Assembly (NCBI GenBank): GCA_023666265.1
Contig: JAMPCH010000007.1
Location: 1-64,000, forward strand
DNA length: 64,000 nt
Reading direction: 5' to 3'
Origin: Roseburia sp.
GTDB taxonomy: Bacteria; Bacillota; Clostridia; Oscillospirales; Ruminococcaceae
The position numbers and the translations under genes were made by a program. Shown here piece by piece: positions 23,169 to 32,986 of this stretch. The notes under the pieces were generated by a model. It saw nothing but the letters and a program-made list of their open reading frames with translations. It did not search any database and was not told the DNA's origin. How positions within the stretch are numbered: the first letter of the stretch is position 1; each line of letters begins with the position of its first letter.

Positions 23169-23669
23169 TTATTCGTCGTACAGTCCGCGCTCCAAGCGTT
23201 CGACGGTATGCGGGCTGACGTAAACGGGGAATTTCCCCGTCCGCTCGATCGTCTGACCGTTCAACATCCCCGTGTGGAAGTTCATGTGGCGAAATTGGAT
23301 CAAAACCAGCTCCAACCGCGTAAACGGACATTCGGGCGGGCGCTCGTACAACTCCCGATCCGTCAGCGCGTTCAGATAGTCGTAGGTCTTCCGCTCTATC
23401 CGATCGAGAAGCTCCAACAGCTCCCCGTCGCTCAACACGACCGAACACGGGCGATCGGGGTCGTCCATTCCCTCCTCGTGAAACGGCGGCTCATCGTAGA
23501 GCGAGGGGTTAAAAAACCACCGATCCGCCGAATGGAGCGTATGATAGACGTACCGCCACGCGGGCGCGCCGCAAACGAGCGCTTCCCGATCATAGGTTTT
23601 AAGGCAAGTCTCGAGGTTGCGGAAATTCGCCGAGACCTGTTCCGCGATCGTCTCACAAAGCGTTTTCAC
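23169..23669 (-). CDS. DinB-like metal-binding protein
   Basis: 166 residues, helical. The segment YHTLHSADRWFF near residue 42 and FRHMNFHTGML near residue 127 give the three-His pattern of the DinB/YfiT four-helix bundle. Members include thiol transferases that use bacillithiol or mycothiol and many uncharacterised proteins, so the reaction cannot be stated. The start overlaps the stop of the upstream lipoprotein gene by four bases (ATGA). Confidence 0.75.
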   Translation of the reverse strand: MKTLCETIAEQVSANFRNLETCLKTYDREALVCGAPAWRYVYHTLHSADRWFFNPSLYDEPPFHEEGMDDPDRPCSVVLSDGELLELLDRIERKTYDYLNALTDRELYERPPECPFTRLELVLIQFRHMNFHTGMLNGQTIERTGKFPVYVSPHTVERLERGLYDE

Positions 23670-23926
23670 GATCCGTCTCCTTCCCCGTGTTCATATTCGA
23701 CCGTCCTTACCCATTCTCCGCCGACCTTTTCGAGGGTATAGACCGCGCCGACCGTTTCGCTCTCCCCCGAAACGGTCACGGCTTCAAGGATCGCCGCGCA
23801 CTCCTCCGTCTCGGAGGACGAAGCCTCCCCCGTCTCGGAGGGCGGCGGGGAGCCGCCCCTGTCATAACAGCCCGAGACAGAAAGGGAAAGCGCGAAAGCC
23901 GTCAAAAGCGCGCAAAAACGTTTCAT
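23666..23926 (-). CDS. Small lipoprotein
   Basis: 86 residues with a type II signal: basic start (KRF), hydrophobic core and lipobox LSVSGC, so the mature protein starts at Cys20 and is anchored on the outer face of the membrane. A Ser/Glu-rich linker is followed by a short beta-rich domain (VGAVYTLEKVGGEWVRTVEY). The ribosome binding site is GGAGG. It lies between metG and the DinB-like gene on one operon. The function is unknown. Confidence 0.7.
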   Translation of the reverse strand: MKRFCALLTAFALSLSVSGCYDRGGSPPPSETGEASSSETEECAAILEAVTVSGESETVGAVYTLEKVGGEWVRTVEYEHGEGDGS

Positions 23927-25942
23927 TTATTTTTCCTCCGAGGCGAACTGGCTCGGGTGGCGCGTAAAGAAATCCACGCGCGGCTCGAGGAATTTTAACT
24001 CGTGATCCGCGCCGCCCGTGAACGCCGCGAGCGGCTCAAAAATACGCTCCCAGCTCCAGAACGAGCGGTCGAGCCGCAGATACTCGAGGAGCATTTCCGT
24101 CCCCTTCGGCGCCATCGGGTGGAGGAGGACCGCCGCCGTCCGGATCATATGAAAGACTTGGATCAGCGTATGGCGGCGAAGGTCGCCGTCCTCGGTCTTA
24201 TCCGCCTCGACGAGATTTTTCGCCATATATTTGCTCGCCTTACGGATATAGCTGTCGAGGACGTAGGTCGCCTGATGAAACTCGAAACGGTAAAGAAAGC
24301 GCTCGTAGTCGAGGATCGCCTTTTTGGCGTCGGCGAGGATCGGCTCGTCGATCTCCCCGACCGGCATTTTCCCGCCATAATGCTTTTGTACCGTATAAAA
24401 ACAGGTGCGGATCATACGGTTGAAGACATTCGAGAGGAGGAAGCCGTCCTTTAGGACGGGATCGGGTTCGTCGGGGTTCGCCGTCGGGTTGAGCGGCTTG
24501 GGCTGAAAGCTTACGCTCCGCTGACCGAGCCCTAAGCCGAGGAAGTGCATACGGAGCTGTTCCGCCGTGTAATAGTCGAGAAGCTCCGCCGCCATCGGCG
24601 GCTTCACCGCCCCCGAGCTGGACGCCTTTTTATCCAAAAAGAGAATGTGGTGGTTCGCGCAAAGGGTCGGGAGCTGTATTTCCCCCTCGGGCGGATCGAT
24701 CTCCGCCTCGCCGCCCTTTAGCCCCATAAACATCGCCATTTCGGCTACGCCGTAGAAGTAGATATTGTCCGCGCCGATGAACTGGTAGACCCGCGCGTCC
24801 TTCGAGCACCAAAAATCCTTCACGAGCGCCTTATCCCGTCCCTGCGCCTCGAGCGCGGCGGCGGTGAAGGAGATCGGCGCCCAGAGCGACTCGGGCCATA
24901 CCCAAACGGTGAGCGGCTCTTCCCCCTCGAGGACGGGCGCTTTTACCCCCCACTCGATATTCCCCGTCAGGCGAAAGGGGACGAGCGTCTTCCCCGTCCG
25001 AAAGCGTATCCCGTTCGCCGAGAGGATCGCGCAGGCGCGGTTCATCTCATCGAGCTCGGCGAAAACGAGCGTAAACGACGGCTTTTTCTTTTCCTCTAAA
25101 TATTCGTGCGCGGGAAGCTGAGCCTTCACCGCCTCGTAATTCGCGAAAAGCTCGTTTTTGATATGGATCACGGGGGGCTGTAAAAATTCGTCGATCGTCT
25201 TTGAGACGAGGGGGCGGACGTTCTTTTCCCGGGAAATTTTTTCGGTGTACGCCTTCATCGCCTCGCGATAGGACGGGAGGTCAAAGTACCAGTTCTCGAC
25301 GTCCTTCATGACGGGCGTTTCGCCGGTGAGGGTACTTTTGGGGTCGACGAGGTTCTCGGGCATATACTGATGCCCGAGGTCGCATTCGTCGGCGTAGCCC
25401 TTCTCCGAGTTACAGCCGTCCACCGGGCATTTCCCGACGACCTGTCGCCCGTTTAGGAAGCAGCCCGCTTTTTCGTCGTAAAACTGCTTGGTCGTGATCT
25501 TTTTTAAATGCCCGTTTTCATAAAGCCTACGGATAAAGCGATCCGAGACGAGGTCGTGAAGCTCGGCGGTACGCCCGAGACCCGACGCGCCGAAAACGTT
25601 CGGGCTGATGAGATAGTCGTCGAGCGTTTTTTTCTGCGCCTTATGATTTTTTTCGACAAAGTCGCGGATCGTCCCCTCAAACTTCCCCTCGGCGAGGAGC
25701 TTACGATAGCCCTCGGCGATCGGCGAGCCGTAACAGTCCGTCCCCGAGACAAAGATCACGTTCTCCTCGCCGATCCGATCGCGGAGAAACCGCGCGTAAA
25801 CGTCGGCAAAGACAAAAACGCCGCCGATATGCCCAAAGTGGAGTTCCTTATTCCCATAGGGCATTCCCCCGGTCACGACCGCGCGCTTTGGAAACTCCGG
25901 GCGGGGGATCTCGCGCTTAAAGTCTTTCTTTTCTTCGTTCAT
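23927..25942 (-). CDS. metG: Methionyl-tRNA synthetase, atypical
   Basis: 671 residues, class I aminoacyl-tRNA synthetase. The HIGH-like motif is HFGH in KELHFGHIGGV, preceded by the MetRS-typical GGMPYGN. A zinc-finger segment has CPVDGC and ECDLGH. The catalytic domain resumes with GNIEWGVKAP and LTVWVWPESL. Two oddities: about 70 extra residues lie before GNIEWGV, and the KMSKS loop reads KKASSSG, lacking the second canonical Lys. The C-terminus is an anticodon-binding helical domain without the EMAP-like domain. It charges tRNA-Met. Whether this is the only MetRS cannot be seen here. Confidence 0.8.
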   Translation of the reverse strand: MNEEKKDFKREIPRPEFPKRAVVTGGMPYGNKELHFGHIGGVFVFADVYARFLRDRIGEENVIFVSGTDCYGSPIAEGYRKLLAEGKFEGTIRDFVEKNHKAQKKTLDDYLISPNVFGASGLGRTAELHDLVSDRFIRRLYENGHLKKITTKQFYDEKAGCFLNGRQVVGKCPVDGCNSEKGYADECDLGHQYMPENLVDPKSTLTGETPVMKDVENWYFDLPSYREAMKAYTEKISREKNVRPLVSKTIDEFLQPPVIHIKNELFANYEAVKAQLPAHEYLEEKKKPSFTLVFAELDEMNRACAILSANGIRFRTGKTLVPFRLTGNIEWGVKAPVLEGEEPLTVWVWPESLWAPISFTAAALEAQGRDKALVKDFWCSKDARVYQFIGADNIYFYGVAEMAMFMGLKGGEAEIDPPEGEIQLPTLCANHHILFLDKKASSSGAVKPPMAAELLDYYTAEQLRMHFLGLGLGQRSVSFQPKPLNPTANPDEPDPVLKDGFLLSNVFNRMIRTCFYTVQKHYGGKMPVGEIDEPILADAKKAILDYERFLYRFEFHQATYVLDSYIRKASKYMAKNLVEADKTEDGDLRRHTLIQVFHMIRTAAVLLHPMAPKGTEMLLEYLRLDRSFWSWERIFEPLAAFTGGADHELKFLEPRVDFFTRHPSQFASEEK

Positions 25943-26050
25943 CTTTCTAACAATTCCTTTCCATCTGACGGTTTTTTTCTTGATTGTTTTATGGAAGGAG
26001 GCGCTTCCCCCCCGAGCTTGGGCTTTCGGCGGCTTCCCCTTCCCGTTTTT

Positions 26051-27505
26051 TTATGACAGGAGGCGCTCCCGCCCGACCTTCAGCCTTCGGAGCGATTCCT
26101 CCTTCCCGAGTACGTCCATCAGCTCCGTCGCGCCGCCGGGCGTGACCGCGAGACCCGAGACCGCGATCCTTATGACCCACATCACAGCGCCCGCCTTTAG
26201 CCCGAGCGCCTCGGCGAGCTCTTTTAAGAGGGCAAAAAGCGCGTCGTTGCTCCAGTCGCCGCATTCCTCGAGCCTCGGGATCGCCGCCGTGAGAACGTCC
26301 TTCGCCGTCTCGGCGGTCGTCTTGTTCTTTTTATTCTCAAAAAGCGAAAGCTCGTAATCGGGGAGCGCGGCGGCGAACGCCGCCTTTTCGTTCACCTCGG
26401 GGAAGCTCGAGATCCGGGTCTGTACCATCGCGGCGAGCTTCTTATTATCGGCGAAGGGCTTCAGCTCGTCGTTATAATACGGCTTCGCCTTCTCCATAAA
26501 GTCCTCGAGCGACAATTCCTTAATATAGTGATTGTTGAACCAAAGGAGCTTTTCGTAATCGAATACGGCGGGGGACTTACTGATCCCGTCGATCGAGAAA
26601 ATTTTTTCCAGCTCGGCGAGCGTAAAAAATTCCTCGTTCGTCTCCTTGGGACACCAGCCGAGGAAGGCGATATAATTCACGATCGCCTCGGGGAGGAAGC
26701 CGTTCGCGGTGAGGTCTTGGAAGCTTACCGAGCCATGGCGCTTCGAGAGCTTTGAGGTCGTCCCGTCCTCGTTACGCCCCATGAGCATGGGGAGGTGACA
26801 ATAGACGGGAAGCTCCCAGCCGAAGGCTCTGTATAAGAGAACGTACTTCGGGGTCGAGGTGAGGTATTCGTTCCCGCGAATGACGTGGGTGACCCCCATG
26901 AGGTGGTCGTCGACGACGTGACAGAAGTTATAGGTCGGATAGCCGTCCGCCTTTAGGAGGATCTGATCCTGCATCTCGCTGTTCTCGATCTCGATATGAC
27001 CGAAGATCGCATCGTCATAGCCCGTCACGCCCGTGAGCGGCATCTTCTGACGAATGACATAGGGAAGCCCCGCCGCGAGGTTTTTATCGACCTCCTCCTT
27101 CGTGAGATCGCGACAGTGGCGGTCGTACCCCGCGCCGAGCTCGCCGTTCTCATGGATCGCGTCGAGCCGCTCTTTTGTACAGAAGCAGTAATAAGCCGCG
27201 CCCCGCTCGATCAGCTCGAGCGCGTATTTCTTATAAATTTCCTTCCGCTCGCTCTGGATATACGGTTCGTTCGCGCCGCCGACGTCGGGTCCCTCGTCGT
27301 GGGTGATCCCCGCCGTCTCGAGCGAGCGATAGATCACGTCCTCCGCCCCCTCGACATAGCGCTCGCGGTCGGTATCCTCGATCCTTAAAATAAATTTCCC
27401 GTGGTTCGCCCGCGCGATAAGATAGGCGTAAAGCGCCGTCCTAAGATTTCCGATATGCATATACCCCGTCGGACTGGGCGCAAATCTTGTTACAAAATCA
27501 GCCAT
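26051..27505 (-). CDS. gltX: Glutamyl-tRNA synthetase
   Basis: 484 residues from the ATG at 27505, which overlaps the stop of the upstream amylase gene (ATGGCTGA) and follows GGAAAGGAACG. The HIGH motif is in FAPSPTGYMHIGNLRT; KMSKS appears as SKLSKRHG; LLWFNNHYIKE marks the stem-contact region. The length is normal for a bacterial discriminating or non-discriminating GluRS. It attaches glutamate to tRNA-Glu for translation and, where present, tetrapyrrole synthesis. The motifs are intact. Confidence 0.93.
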   Translation of the reverse strand: MADFVTRFAPSPTGYMHIGNLRTALYAYLIARANHGKFILRIEDTDRERYVEGAEDVIYRSLETAGITHDEGPDVGGANEPYIQSERKEIYKKYALELIERGAAYYCFCTKERLDAIHENGELGAGYDRHCRDLTKEEVDKNLAAGLPYVIRQKMPLTGVTGYDDAIFGHIEIENSEMQDQILLKADGYPTYNFCHVVDDHLMGVTHVIRGNEYLTSTPKYVLLYRAFGWELPVYCHLPMLMGRNEDGTTSKLSKRHGSVSFQDLTANGFLPEAIVNYIAFLGWCPKETNEEFFTLAELEKIFSIDGISKSPAVFDYEKLLWFNNHYIKELSLEDFMEKAKPYYNDELKPFADNKKLAAMVQTRISSFPEVNEKAAFAAALPDYELSLFENKKNKTTAETAKDVLTAAIPRLEECGDWSNDALFALLKELAEALGLKAGAVMWVIRIAVSGLAVTPGGATELMDVLGKEESLRRLKVGRERLLS

Positions 27506-29483
27506 TGTCGTTTTCGTTCCTTTCCGTGTTGTTGTCGGGCGCGGTCGCCGTCTCATCGGTCATCGCCGCTGTCCGCGCCTGCCCTAAAGGATCATCGCGA
27601 AGCTCGCTCCGGTCGGCGGGGAAGCGATAGGTCACGATCCCGAAGTCAAACGGCGCGATCTTGATATTCTTTTCGTCGGGCTTCGCGCCGCGCAGGATCT
27701 CGGTCGGGTAGGGCGTTAGCTTAGAGAGCCGACGGATCATCGTCTTACGCGAGCGGTTTAAAAGGATCACCGCCCCCTCGCCGATCGCGCGGTCGGTACG
27801 CGAAAAGATCGCGTGATCGCTCGCCACGTCGAGGAAGCGCAGATCGCCCCGCGCGAGCATCTTCATCGATCGACGGAGCCGCCCCAGCTCTTTTACGAAG
27901 GCGATCAGCCGCTCGTCCTCGTGTCCCCAAGGATAGGTGCGGCGGTTAAAGGGGTCTTTATACCCCTCCTGAGCCGCCTCGTCCGCGTAATAGATACAGG
28001 GGATCCCCGGGAGGAAGTACTGTAACACCATCGCGCACCGCATCAGCGTCACGCCGTAGACAAATTCCTGATCGCTCAGAGTATGCTCCGCCTGCCAGTC
28101 CCGCCCGTTCCAGCCTACGTCCTCGCCCGCGAGCCTCGTGATCGCGCGCTCGGTATCGTGGGTCGATAAAAAGTTCATCAATATATCCGTACAGGGCTTT
28201 GGGTAATGCTCGACGATCGTCATAACGCCCTCGACGAGCGTTCGCGGGTCGCCCTTTTTGATGTATTCGAGGATCGCCTCCTTAAAGGGGTAATTCATGA
28301 CGCTGTCGAGCTGACCGCCGACGAGATAGCGCCGACGGACGCCATAGCTCTCCTTATTCGTCGCGTCCTCCCATACCTCGCCATAGATCGCCATATCCTC
28401 GCCCTTCGCCTTAACGGCGCGGTTAAGTCGGTCGATAAACTCGTCGGGGAGCTCGTCCGCCACGTCGAGCCGCCACCCGCTCGCCCCGAGGTCGAGCCAT
28501 TTTTGTAAAATCCCCCCCTCGCCGCAGATATAGTGGAGATAGGCGGGGTTCGTCTCGATCACGTTCGGGAGCGTCGTGATCCCCCACCACGACTCATAGA
28601 CCTCGGGATACCGAGAAAAGCTGTACCATTCGCGATACGGGCTCTCGGGGTCGCGATACGCGCCCGTGTGTTCGCCATAGCGCCCGAACTTGTTAAAATA
28701 GATCGAGTCCGCGCCCGTATGGGAGAAAACGCCGTCGAGAATGATCCGTATCCCGTATTCCCGCGCGGTCTTACAGAGACTGACAAAATCCTCCTCCGTC
28801 CCGAGGAGCGGATCGATCTTTTCATAATTCGCGGTGCAGTAGCGGTGGTTCTCGTGCGCCTCAAAGATCGGGTTAAGATAGATCACCGAAACGCCGAGCT
28901 CCGCGAGATAACCGAGCTTTTGTTCGATCCCCTTCAGGTCGCCGCCAAAAAAGTCGCTGTTCGTGATCTGACCGCGATGATCGGGCTTCCAGAGCGGGGT
29001 ATCGTCCCAGTCGGTATGAATTTGTCGGTCGGCGGGGACATATTCGCGGCATTCGCCGCTCTTCGCGAAGCGATCGGGGAAGATCTGATACATGATCCCG
29101 CCCTTGAGCCATTCGGGGGTCGTCATCGCCTCGTCATATACCGTGAGCTGAAAGAGATCGCCGTTATCGACGACGCCCTCGCTCGCGCCGCTTCGCTTGA
29201 TATAGTGACGGCTATGGTCGATCAGGAGCGAGAAGTAGTAATAATGCAGTCCGAGATCCCCGGGCGTATAGGTACAGCCAAAGATCCGACAGCCGTAGGA
29301 CTCCTCTAAAAGCTCCATGCGCTGAAAGCGCTCCCGCTCGCCGGGGCGAAAGCAGATCAGCATGACCTCCTCGATCACGGTCTGTTCGGGGAAGCGCAGG
29401 CGAAACTCACAAGCCTCCCCCCGTCTTACCGCGCCGAACGGCTTTTTATATTCCTCCCGATACGAATCATAGATCGGCTCCAT
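27498..29483 (-). CDS. Glycoside hydrolase family 13 alpha-glucan hydrolase (neopullulanase-like)
   Basis: 661 residues from ATG 29483 (AGGAAAGGAAGGG upstream). Residues about 1-120 form a CBM34-like N-terminal domain. The catalytic barrel starts at GGIMYQIFPDRF; DGVFSHTG, GWRLDVADE (nucleophile Asp), IYGEVWEDA (acid Glu) and LSTHDTERA (third Asp) give the GH13 set of conserved regions. There is no signal peptide, so it works in the cytoplasm on maltodextrin or glycogen, consistent with the glycogen phosphorylase gene just upstream. The C-terminal beta domain ends with an acidic tail. Confidence 0.88.
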   Translation of the reverse strand: MEPIYDSYREEYKKPFGAVRRGEACEFRLRFPEQTVIEEVMLICFRPGERERFQRMELLEESYGCRIFGCTYTPGDLGLHYYYFSLLIDHSRHYIKRSGASEGVVDNGDLFQLTVYDEAMTTPEWLKGGIMYQIFPDRFAKSGECREYVPADRQIHTDWDDTPLWKPDHRGQITNSDFFGGDLKGIEQKLGYLAELGVSVIYLNPIFEAHENHRYCTANYEKIDPLLGTEEDFVSLCKTAREYGIRIILDGVFSHTGADSIYFNKFGRYGEHTGAYRDPESPYREWYSFSRYPEVYESWWGITTLPNVIETNPAYLHYICGEGGILQKWLDLGASGWRLDVADELPDEFIDRLNRAVKAKGEDMAIYGEVWEDATNKESYGVRRRYLVGGQLDSVMNYPFKEAILEYIKKGDPRTLVEGVMTIVEHYPKPCTDILMNFLSTHDTERAITRLAGEDVGWNGRDWQAEHTLSDQEFVYGVTLMRCAMVLQYFLPGIPCIYYADEAAQEGYKDPFNRRTYPWGHEDERLIAFVKELGRLRRSMKMLARGDLRFLDVASDHAIFSRTDRAIGEGAVILLNRSRKTMIRRLSKLTPYPTEILRGAKPDEKNIKIAPFDFGIVTYRFPADRSELRDDPLGQARTAAMTDETATAPDNNTERNENDNG

Positions 29484-29582
29484 AAGCCCCTTCCTTTCCT
29501 GTCGAAAAAAATTTGCATTATGCGAATACAACGGGGAGCAAATCAATGCGCCCCGTTGCGTCCGCTACCGTTAATGATTAAA

Positions 29583-31979
29583 TTATAAAACATGCCAAAT
29601 ATCGCGCGCATAGTCGGTGACCGCGCGGTCGGCGGAGAATACCCCCGCCCCCGAGATATTCACGAGCGACATTTTATTCCACTTTAAGGGGGTACGATAG
29701 ATCGCGCTCGCCTTCGCCTGAGCCTCGCGATAGCTCTCAAAGTCCGCGAGACACATATAGCGGTCGACATAGCGAATCTCGTTCGCGACCTCGTCAAATT
29801 TCGCGCCGTTAAAGCCGTTATACATCATATCGATCGCGGCGTGGATCACGCTGTTATGGTTATAATAGCCCTCGGGCGAATACCCGTTTTGCTTCATAAC
29901 GGTGACCTCGGGGGTCGACATACCAAAGATAAAGATATTATCGTCGCCGACCTGTTCGTGAATCTCGACGTTCGCGCCGTCGTATGTCCCCATCGTGATC
30001 GCCCCGTTTAACATGAGCTTCATATTCCCCGTTCCGCTCGCCTCCGTCCCGGCGAGCGAGATCTGCTCCGAAATTTCACTCGCGGGCATCAACAGCTCGG
30101 AGAGCGTTACGCGATAATCCTCGAGGAATACGACCGAGAGCTTTTCGCCGAGCTTGGGGTCTTTTTTAAGCTCCTCGCCGATACACCAGATCAGCTTGAT
30201 GATCTGCTTCGCCATATAATAGCCCGGTGCCGCCTTTGAGGCGAAGATATAGGTCTTTGGGACAAAGTCCGCGTCCGGGTTCTCGCGAAGGAAGTTATAC
30301 TCCGAGATAATGTTGAGCGCGTTGAGCTGTTGGCGCTTATATTCGTGAAGGCGCTTGACCTGGACGTCAAAGATACTGTCGAGATTGAGCTTTGTCCCCG
30401 TCGTGTTATAGACATACTTCGCGAGATCGGCTTTATTCTCGCGCTTGATCTCGGCGAGACGGGTCAAAACCTTTTCGTCCTTCTCAAAGAGGCGGAATTT
30501 TGACAGCTCCTGACCGTACTTCTTAAACCCGTCGCCGATACAGTCGGCGAGGAGGGCGGTAAGCTTGGGGTTCGACTGGAGAAGCCAGCGGCGGTACGCG
30601 ATCCCGTTCGTCACGTTTTTAAATTTCGTCGGCTTATCCTGATATTCGTCGCGGAATACGCTCTCTTTGATGATCTCGCTGTGGAGCTTCGAGACCCCGT
30701 TGACGGAATGAGACGCGTCCACGCAGATATTCGCCATTCTGATCGTATTGTTGCTGATGATCGACATTCTCTCCACCTTCTCGTGCGGGAGGCGGTTCGA
30801 TAAGCCCTCACAGTAGCGGCGGTTGATCTCGCAGATAATGGAGTAAATGCGCGGTAAAATACGCTGGATGAGATCCTTATCCCACTTCTCGAGCGCCTCG
30901 GCGAGGACGGTGTGGTTCGTATAGGCGAAGGTGTTCGAGACGATATGCCAAGACTTCGACCAGCTGTAACCGCAGTCGTCGAGGAGGATACGCATCAGCT
31001 CGGGGATCGCGAGGGTCGGGTGAGTGTCGTTGATCTGGATCGCGACCTTATCGTGGAGGTTATCGAGCGTCCCATAGACGTTCATATGGCGCATAACGAT
31101 GTCGCCGATCGACGCCGCGCACATAAAGTACTGCTGGCGGAGACGGAGCGCCTTCCCCTCGAGGTGGTTATCGTTCGGATATAATACCTTCGTGAGCGCG
31201 TGGGCGATGTTGTTCGCGCCGAGCGCCTTAGCGTAGTCGCCCGCGTTAAACGCGCTCATGTCAAAGGACATACTCTGAGCGCTCCAAAGGCGGAGCTTTG
31301 AGACCCCCTCGCTGTCGTACCCGGAGACATACATATCGTAGGGGACCGCCATAACGGGGGTATAGTTGACGTGAGAAACATGGTGATACTCGTTATCCCA
31401 GTATTCGTGGATCTCGCCGTCAAAATGGACCTCGATCGCCTGATCGGGGACGGGCATGAGCCAGCTCTCGCCGCCGGGGAGCCAGTTGTCGGGAAGCTCG
31501 GTCTGCCACCCGTCGATGATCTTTTGTTTAAAGATCCCGTATTCATAAAGGAGCGAATAGCCCGTCGCGGGGTAGGCGCAAGACGCCATACCGTCCATAT
31601 AACAGGCGGCGAGCCGCCCGAGACCGCCGTTCCCGAGACCGGCGTCCGGCTCCTCGTCATAGATCGTGTCGATCTTAACGTCATAGTCCTTTTTAAGAAC
31701 CTCCTCGGCGACCTCGTTCATCCCGAGGTTATAAAGCGAGGTCTTGAGCGAGCGCCCCATGAGAAACTCCATCGAGATATAATAGACCTGTTTTTTCCCT
31801 TGAGAATTACACTTTGTTAAAAAGCTCGTTCTTTTCTCCTTGAGGTGATTGACGATGATCTTAGAGAGCGCCTTATAGATCTGCGCCGTGTTCGCTTCAT
31901 TCTGTTGAACGCGGAAGTCATTCTGAAGATTATCCCTTAAAGCTTTACTGAGTTCTTCTGCCGTAAAAGGAGAAGTCAT
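29583..31979 (-). CDS. glgP: Glycogen/maltodextrin phosphorylase
   Basis: 798 residues, family GT35. The pyridoxal-phosphate lysine lies in ASGTGNMKLMLNGA near residue 650, followed by GTYDGANVEI. The N-terminus has YISMEFLMGRSL and DAGLGNGGLGRLAACYMD, both diagnostic. It releases glucose-1-phosphate from alpha-1,4-glucan with phosphate. It lies 99 bases before the GH13 gene and has its own promoter, so the two form a glycogen-use unit. The sequence looks complete. Confidence 0.95.
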   Translation of the reverse strand: MTSPFTAEELSKALRDNLQNDFRVQQNEANTAQIYKALSKIIVNHLKEKRTSFLTKCNSQGKKQVYYISMEFLMGRSLKTSLYNLGMNEVAEEVLKKDYDVKIDTIYDEEPDAGLGNGGLGRLAACYMDGMASCAYPATGYSLLYEYGIFKQKIIDGWQTELPDNWLPGGESWLMPVPDQAIEVHFDGEIHEYWDNEYHHVSHVNYTPVMAVPYDMYVSGYDSEGVSKLRLWSAQSMSFDMSAFNAGDYAKALGANNIAHALTKVLYPNDNHLEGKALRLRQQYFMCAASIGDIVMRHMNVYGTLDNLHDKVAIQINDTHPTLAIPELMRILLDDCGYSWSKSWHIVSNTFAYTNHTVLAEALEKWDKDLIQRILPRIYSIICEINRRYCEGLSNRLPHEKVERMSIISNNTIRMANICVDASHSVNGVSKLHSEIIKESVFRDEYQDKPTKFKNVTNGIAYRRWLLQSNPKLTALLADCIGDGFKKYGQELSKFRLFEKDEKVLTRLAEIKRENKADLAKYVYNTTGTKLNLDSIFDVQVKRLHEYKRQQLNALNIISEYNFLRENPDADFVPKTYIFASKAAPGYYMAKQIIKLIWCIGEELKKDPKLGEKLSVVFLEDYRVTLSELLMPASEISEQISLAGTEASGTGNMKLMLNGAITMGTYDGANVEIHEQVGDDNIFIFGMSTPEVTVMKQNGYSPEGYYNHNSVIHAAIDMMYNGFNGAKFDEVANEIRYVDRYMCLADFESYREAQAKASAIYRTPLKWNKMSLVNISGAGVFSADRAVTDYARDIWHVL

Positions 31980-32023
31980 GATTGCATTACCTGCCCTTCG
32001 TAGTACTGTCGGTTTTTACTGTT

Positions 32024-32052
32024 ATTATAACGCATTTTCGCGGAAATTTCAA
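32024..32052 (-). promoter_or_regulatory. Promoter of glgP
   Basis: Minus strand: TTGAAA (32052-32047), 17-base spacer, TATAAT (32029-32024), about 45 bases before the start codon. Confidence 0.7.
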
Positions 32053-32105
32053 TAGTTTTTCGCGTATTACAGCTTTTTAAACAAAATCCGAAGCATCTTT
32101 TTGCC

Positions 32106-32783
32106 TTAATTTGTCGTTTTTTTCAACTTTAAGGCGCGACGAACCTCGCCGACCGTCCCGGTCTCCGACACGATGAGGAGGGTATCGCCCGACATGAGCT
32201 TTGTCCGCCCGCGCGGGATAATGAGCTCGCCCCCTCGCGTGACCGAAATAATGTTACAGCTCTCGGGTAAGCCGATATTGACCAGCTCGCGCCCCGAATA
32301 GGCGAAATCCTCGGGAAGCTCGACCTCATAGACCGCCGCCCTCCCGTCGTTTAGGGGGATCATCTCGCGGATCGCGCGGTGGTCGACCTCGCGCTCAAAA
32401 AGGCGGATGATACTGTCCGTCGCCGAGATGACGATGTCGACCCCGAGGCGCTTCATACTCTCGACGTTTTTGGGGTTATTGACCTTGGCGATCGTCTTGG
32501 GCGCTTGATAAACGAGCTTGGCGATCTCACAGGCGATCAGGTTGACCTCGTCCTTCCCCGTGACGGCGATCAGCGCCTCCGCCTCGCGGACGCCCGCCCG
32601 CCCGAGAACCGCCGCCGTACTCCCGTCGCCCCAAATCACGGGGACGTCGAGCGTATTCGCGACCTCTTTACAGACGCGCCGATCATGCTCGATGAGGACG
32701 ATGTCGCGCTTTCGCTCGCTGAGCGCCCGGATTAGGTAATAGCCGACCCGTCCGCCCCCGACGATGATGACCTTTTTTCCCAC
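32106..32783 (-). CDS. TrkA-type potassium channel regulator (RCK domains)
   Basis: 225 residues from a GTG at 32783, chosen because GGAAAGGAG lies upstream and the Rossmann strand follows at once (KKVIIVGGGRVGYYLI). Residues 1-135 are a TrkA-N/RCK domain that binds NAD(H) or nucleotides; residues 145-222 are TrkA-C. Such subunits gate Trk/Ktr-type K+ transporters on the inner face of the membrane. A second TrkA-type gene follows, but no membrane subunit lies in the window. The upstream spacer holds a GAAGGCGCGC-type repeat. Confidence 0.85.
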   Translation of the reverse strand: MGKKVIIVGGGRVGYYLIRALSERKRDIVLIEHDRRVCKEVANTLDVPVIWGDGSTAAVLGRAGVREAEALIAVTGKDEVNLIACEIAKLVYQAPKTIAKVNNPKNVESMKRLGVDIVISATDSIIRLFEREVDHRAIREMIPLNDGRAAVYEVELPEDFAYSGRELVNIGLPESCNIISVTRGGELIIPRGRTKLMSGDTLLIVSETGTVGEVRRALKLKKTTN

Positions 32784-32986
32784 CTTCCGCGCTCCTTTCC
32801 GAGTAATTTTTAAAAATTTATTATTTTTTGGGGAAGGCGCGCTCGCGGCAAGCACACCGATCCTACGGCTTCTCGCGTAAAACCCCGGGGCTTACGCCGT
32901 CTCACCGACGATCGCCGTATGATATAGCCGATCTTTGACAAAACGCTTGCTTGCGGCGGCGCACGCCTTCCCAAAAAAGAAAGCGC

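Noticed and set aside
25943-26050. T-box leaders before metG, gltX or trpS
   Set aside because: The leader gaps are short and lack the AGGGUGG-type T-box sequence and a terminator stem.
28533-29309. Plus-strand frames opposite the GH13 gene
   Set aside because: They mirror a gene with all catalytic motifs; no promoter, ribosome binding site or recognisable fold.
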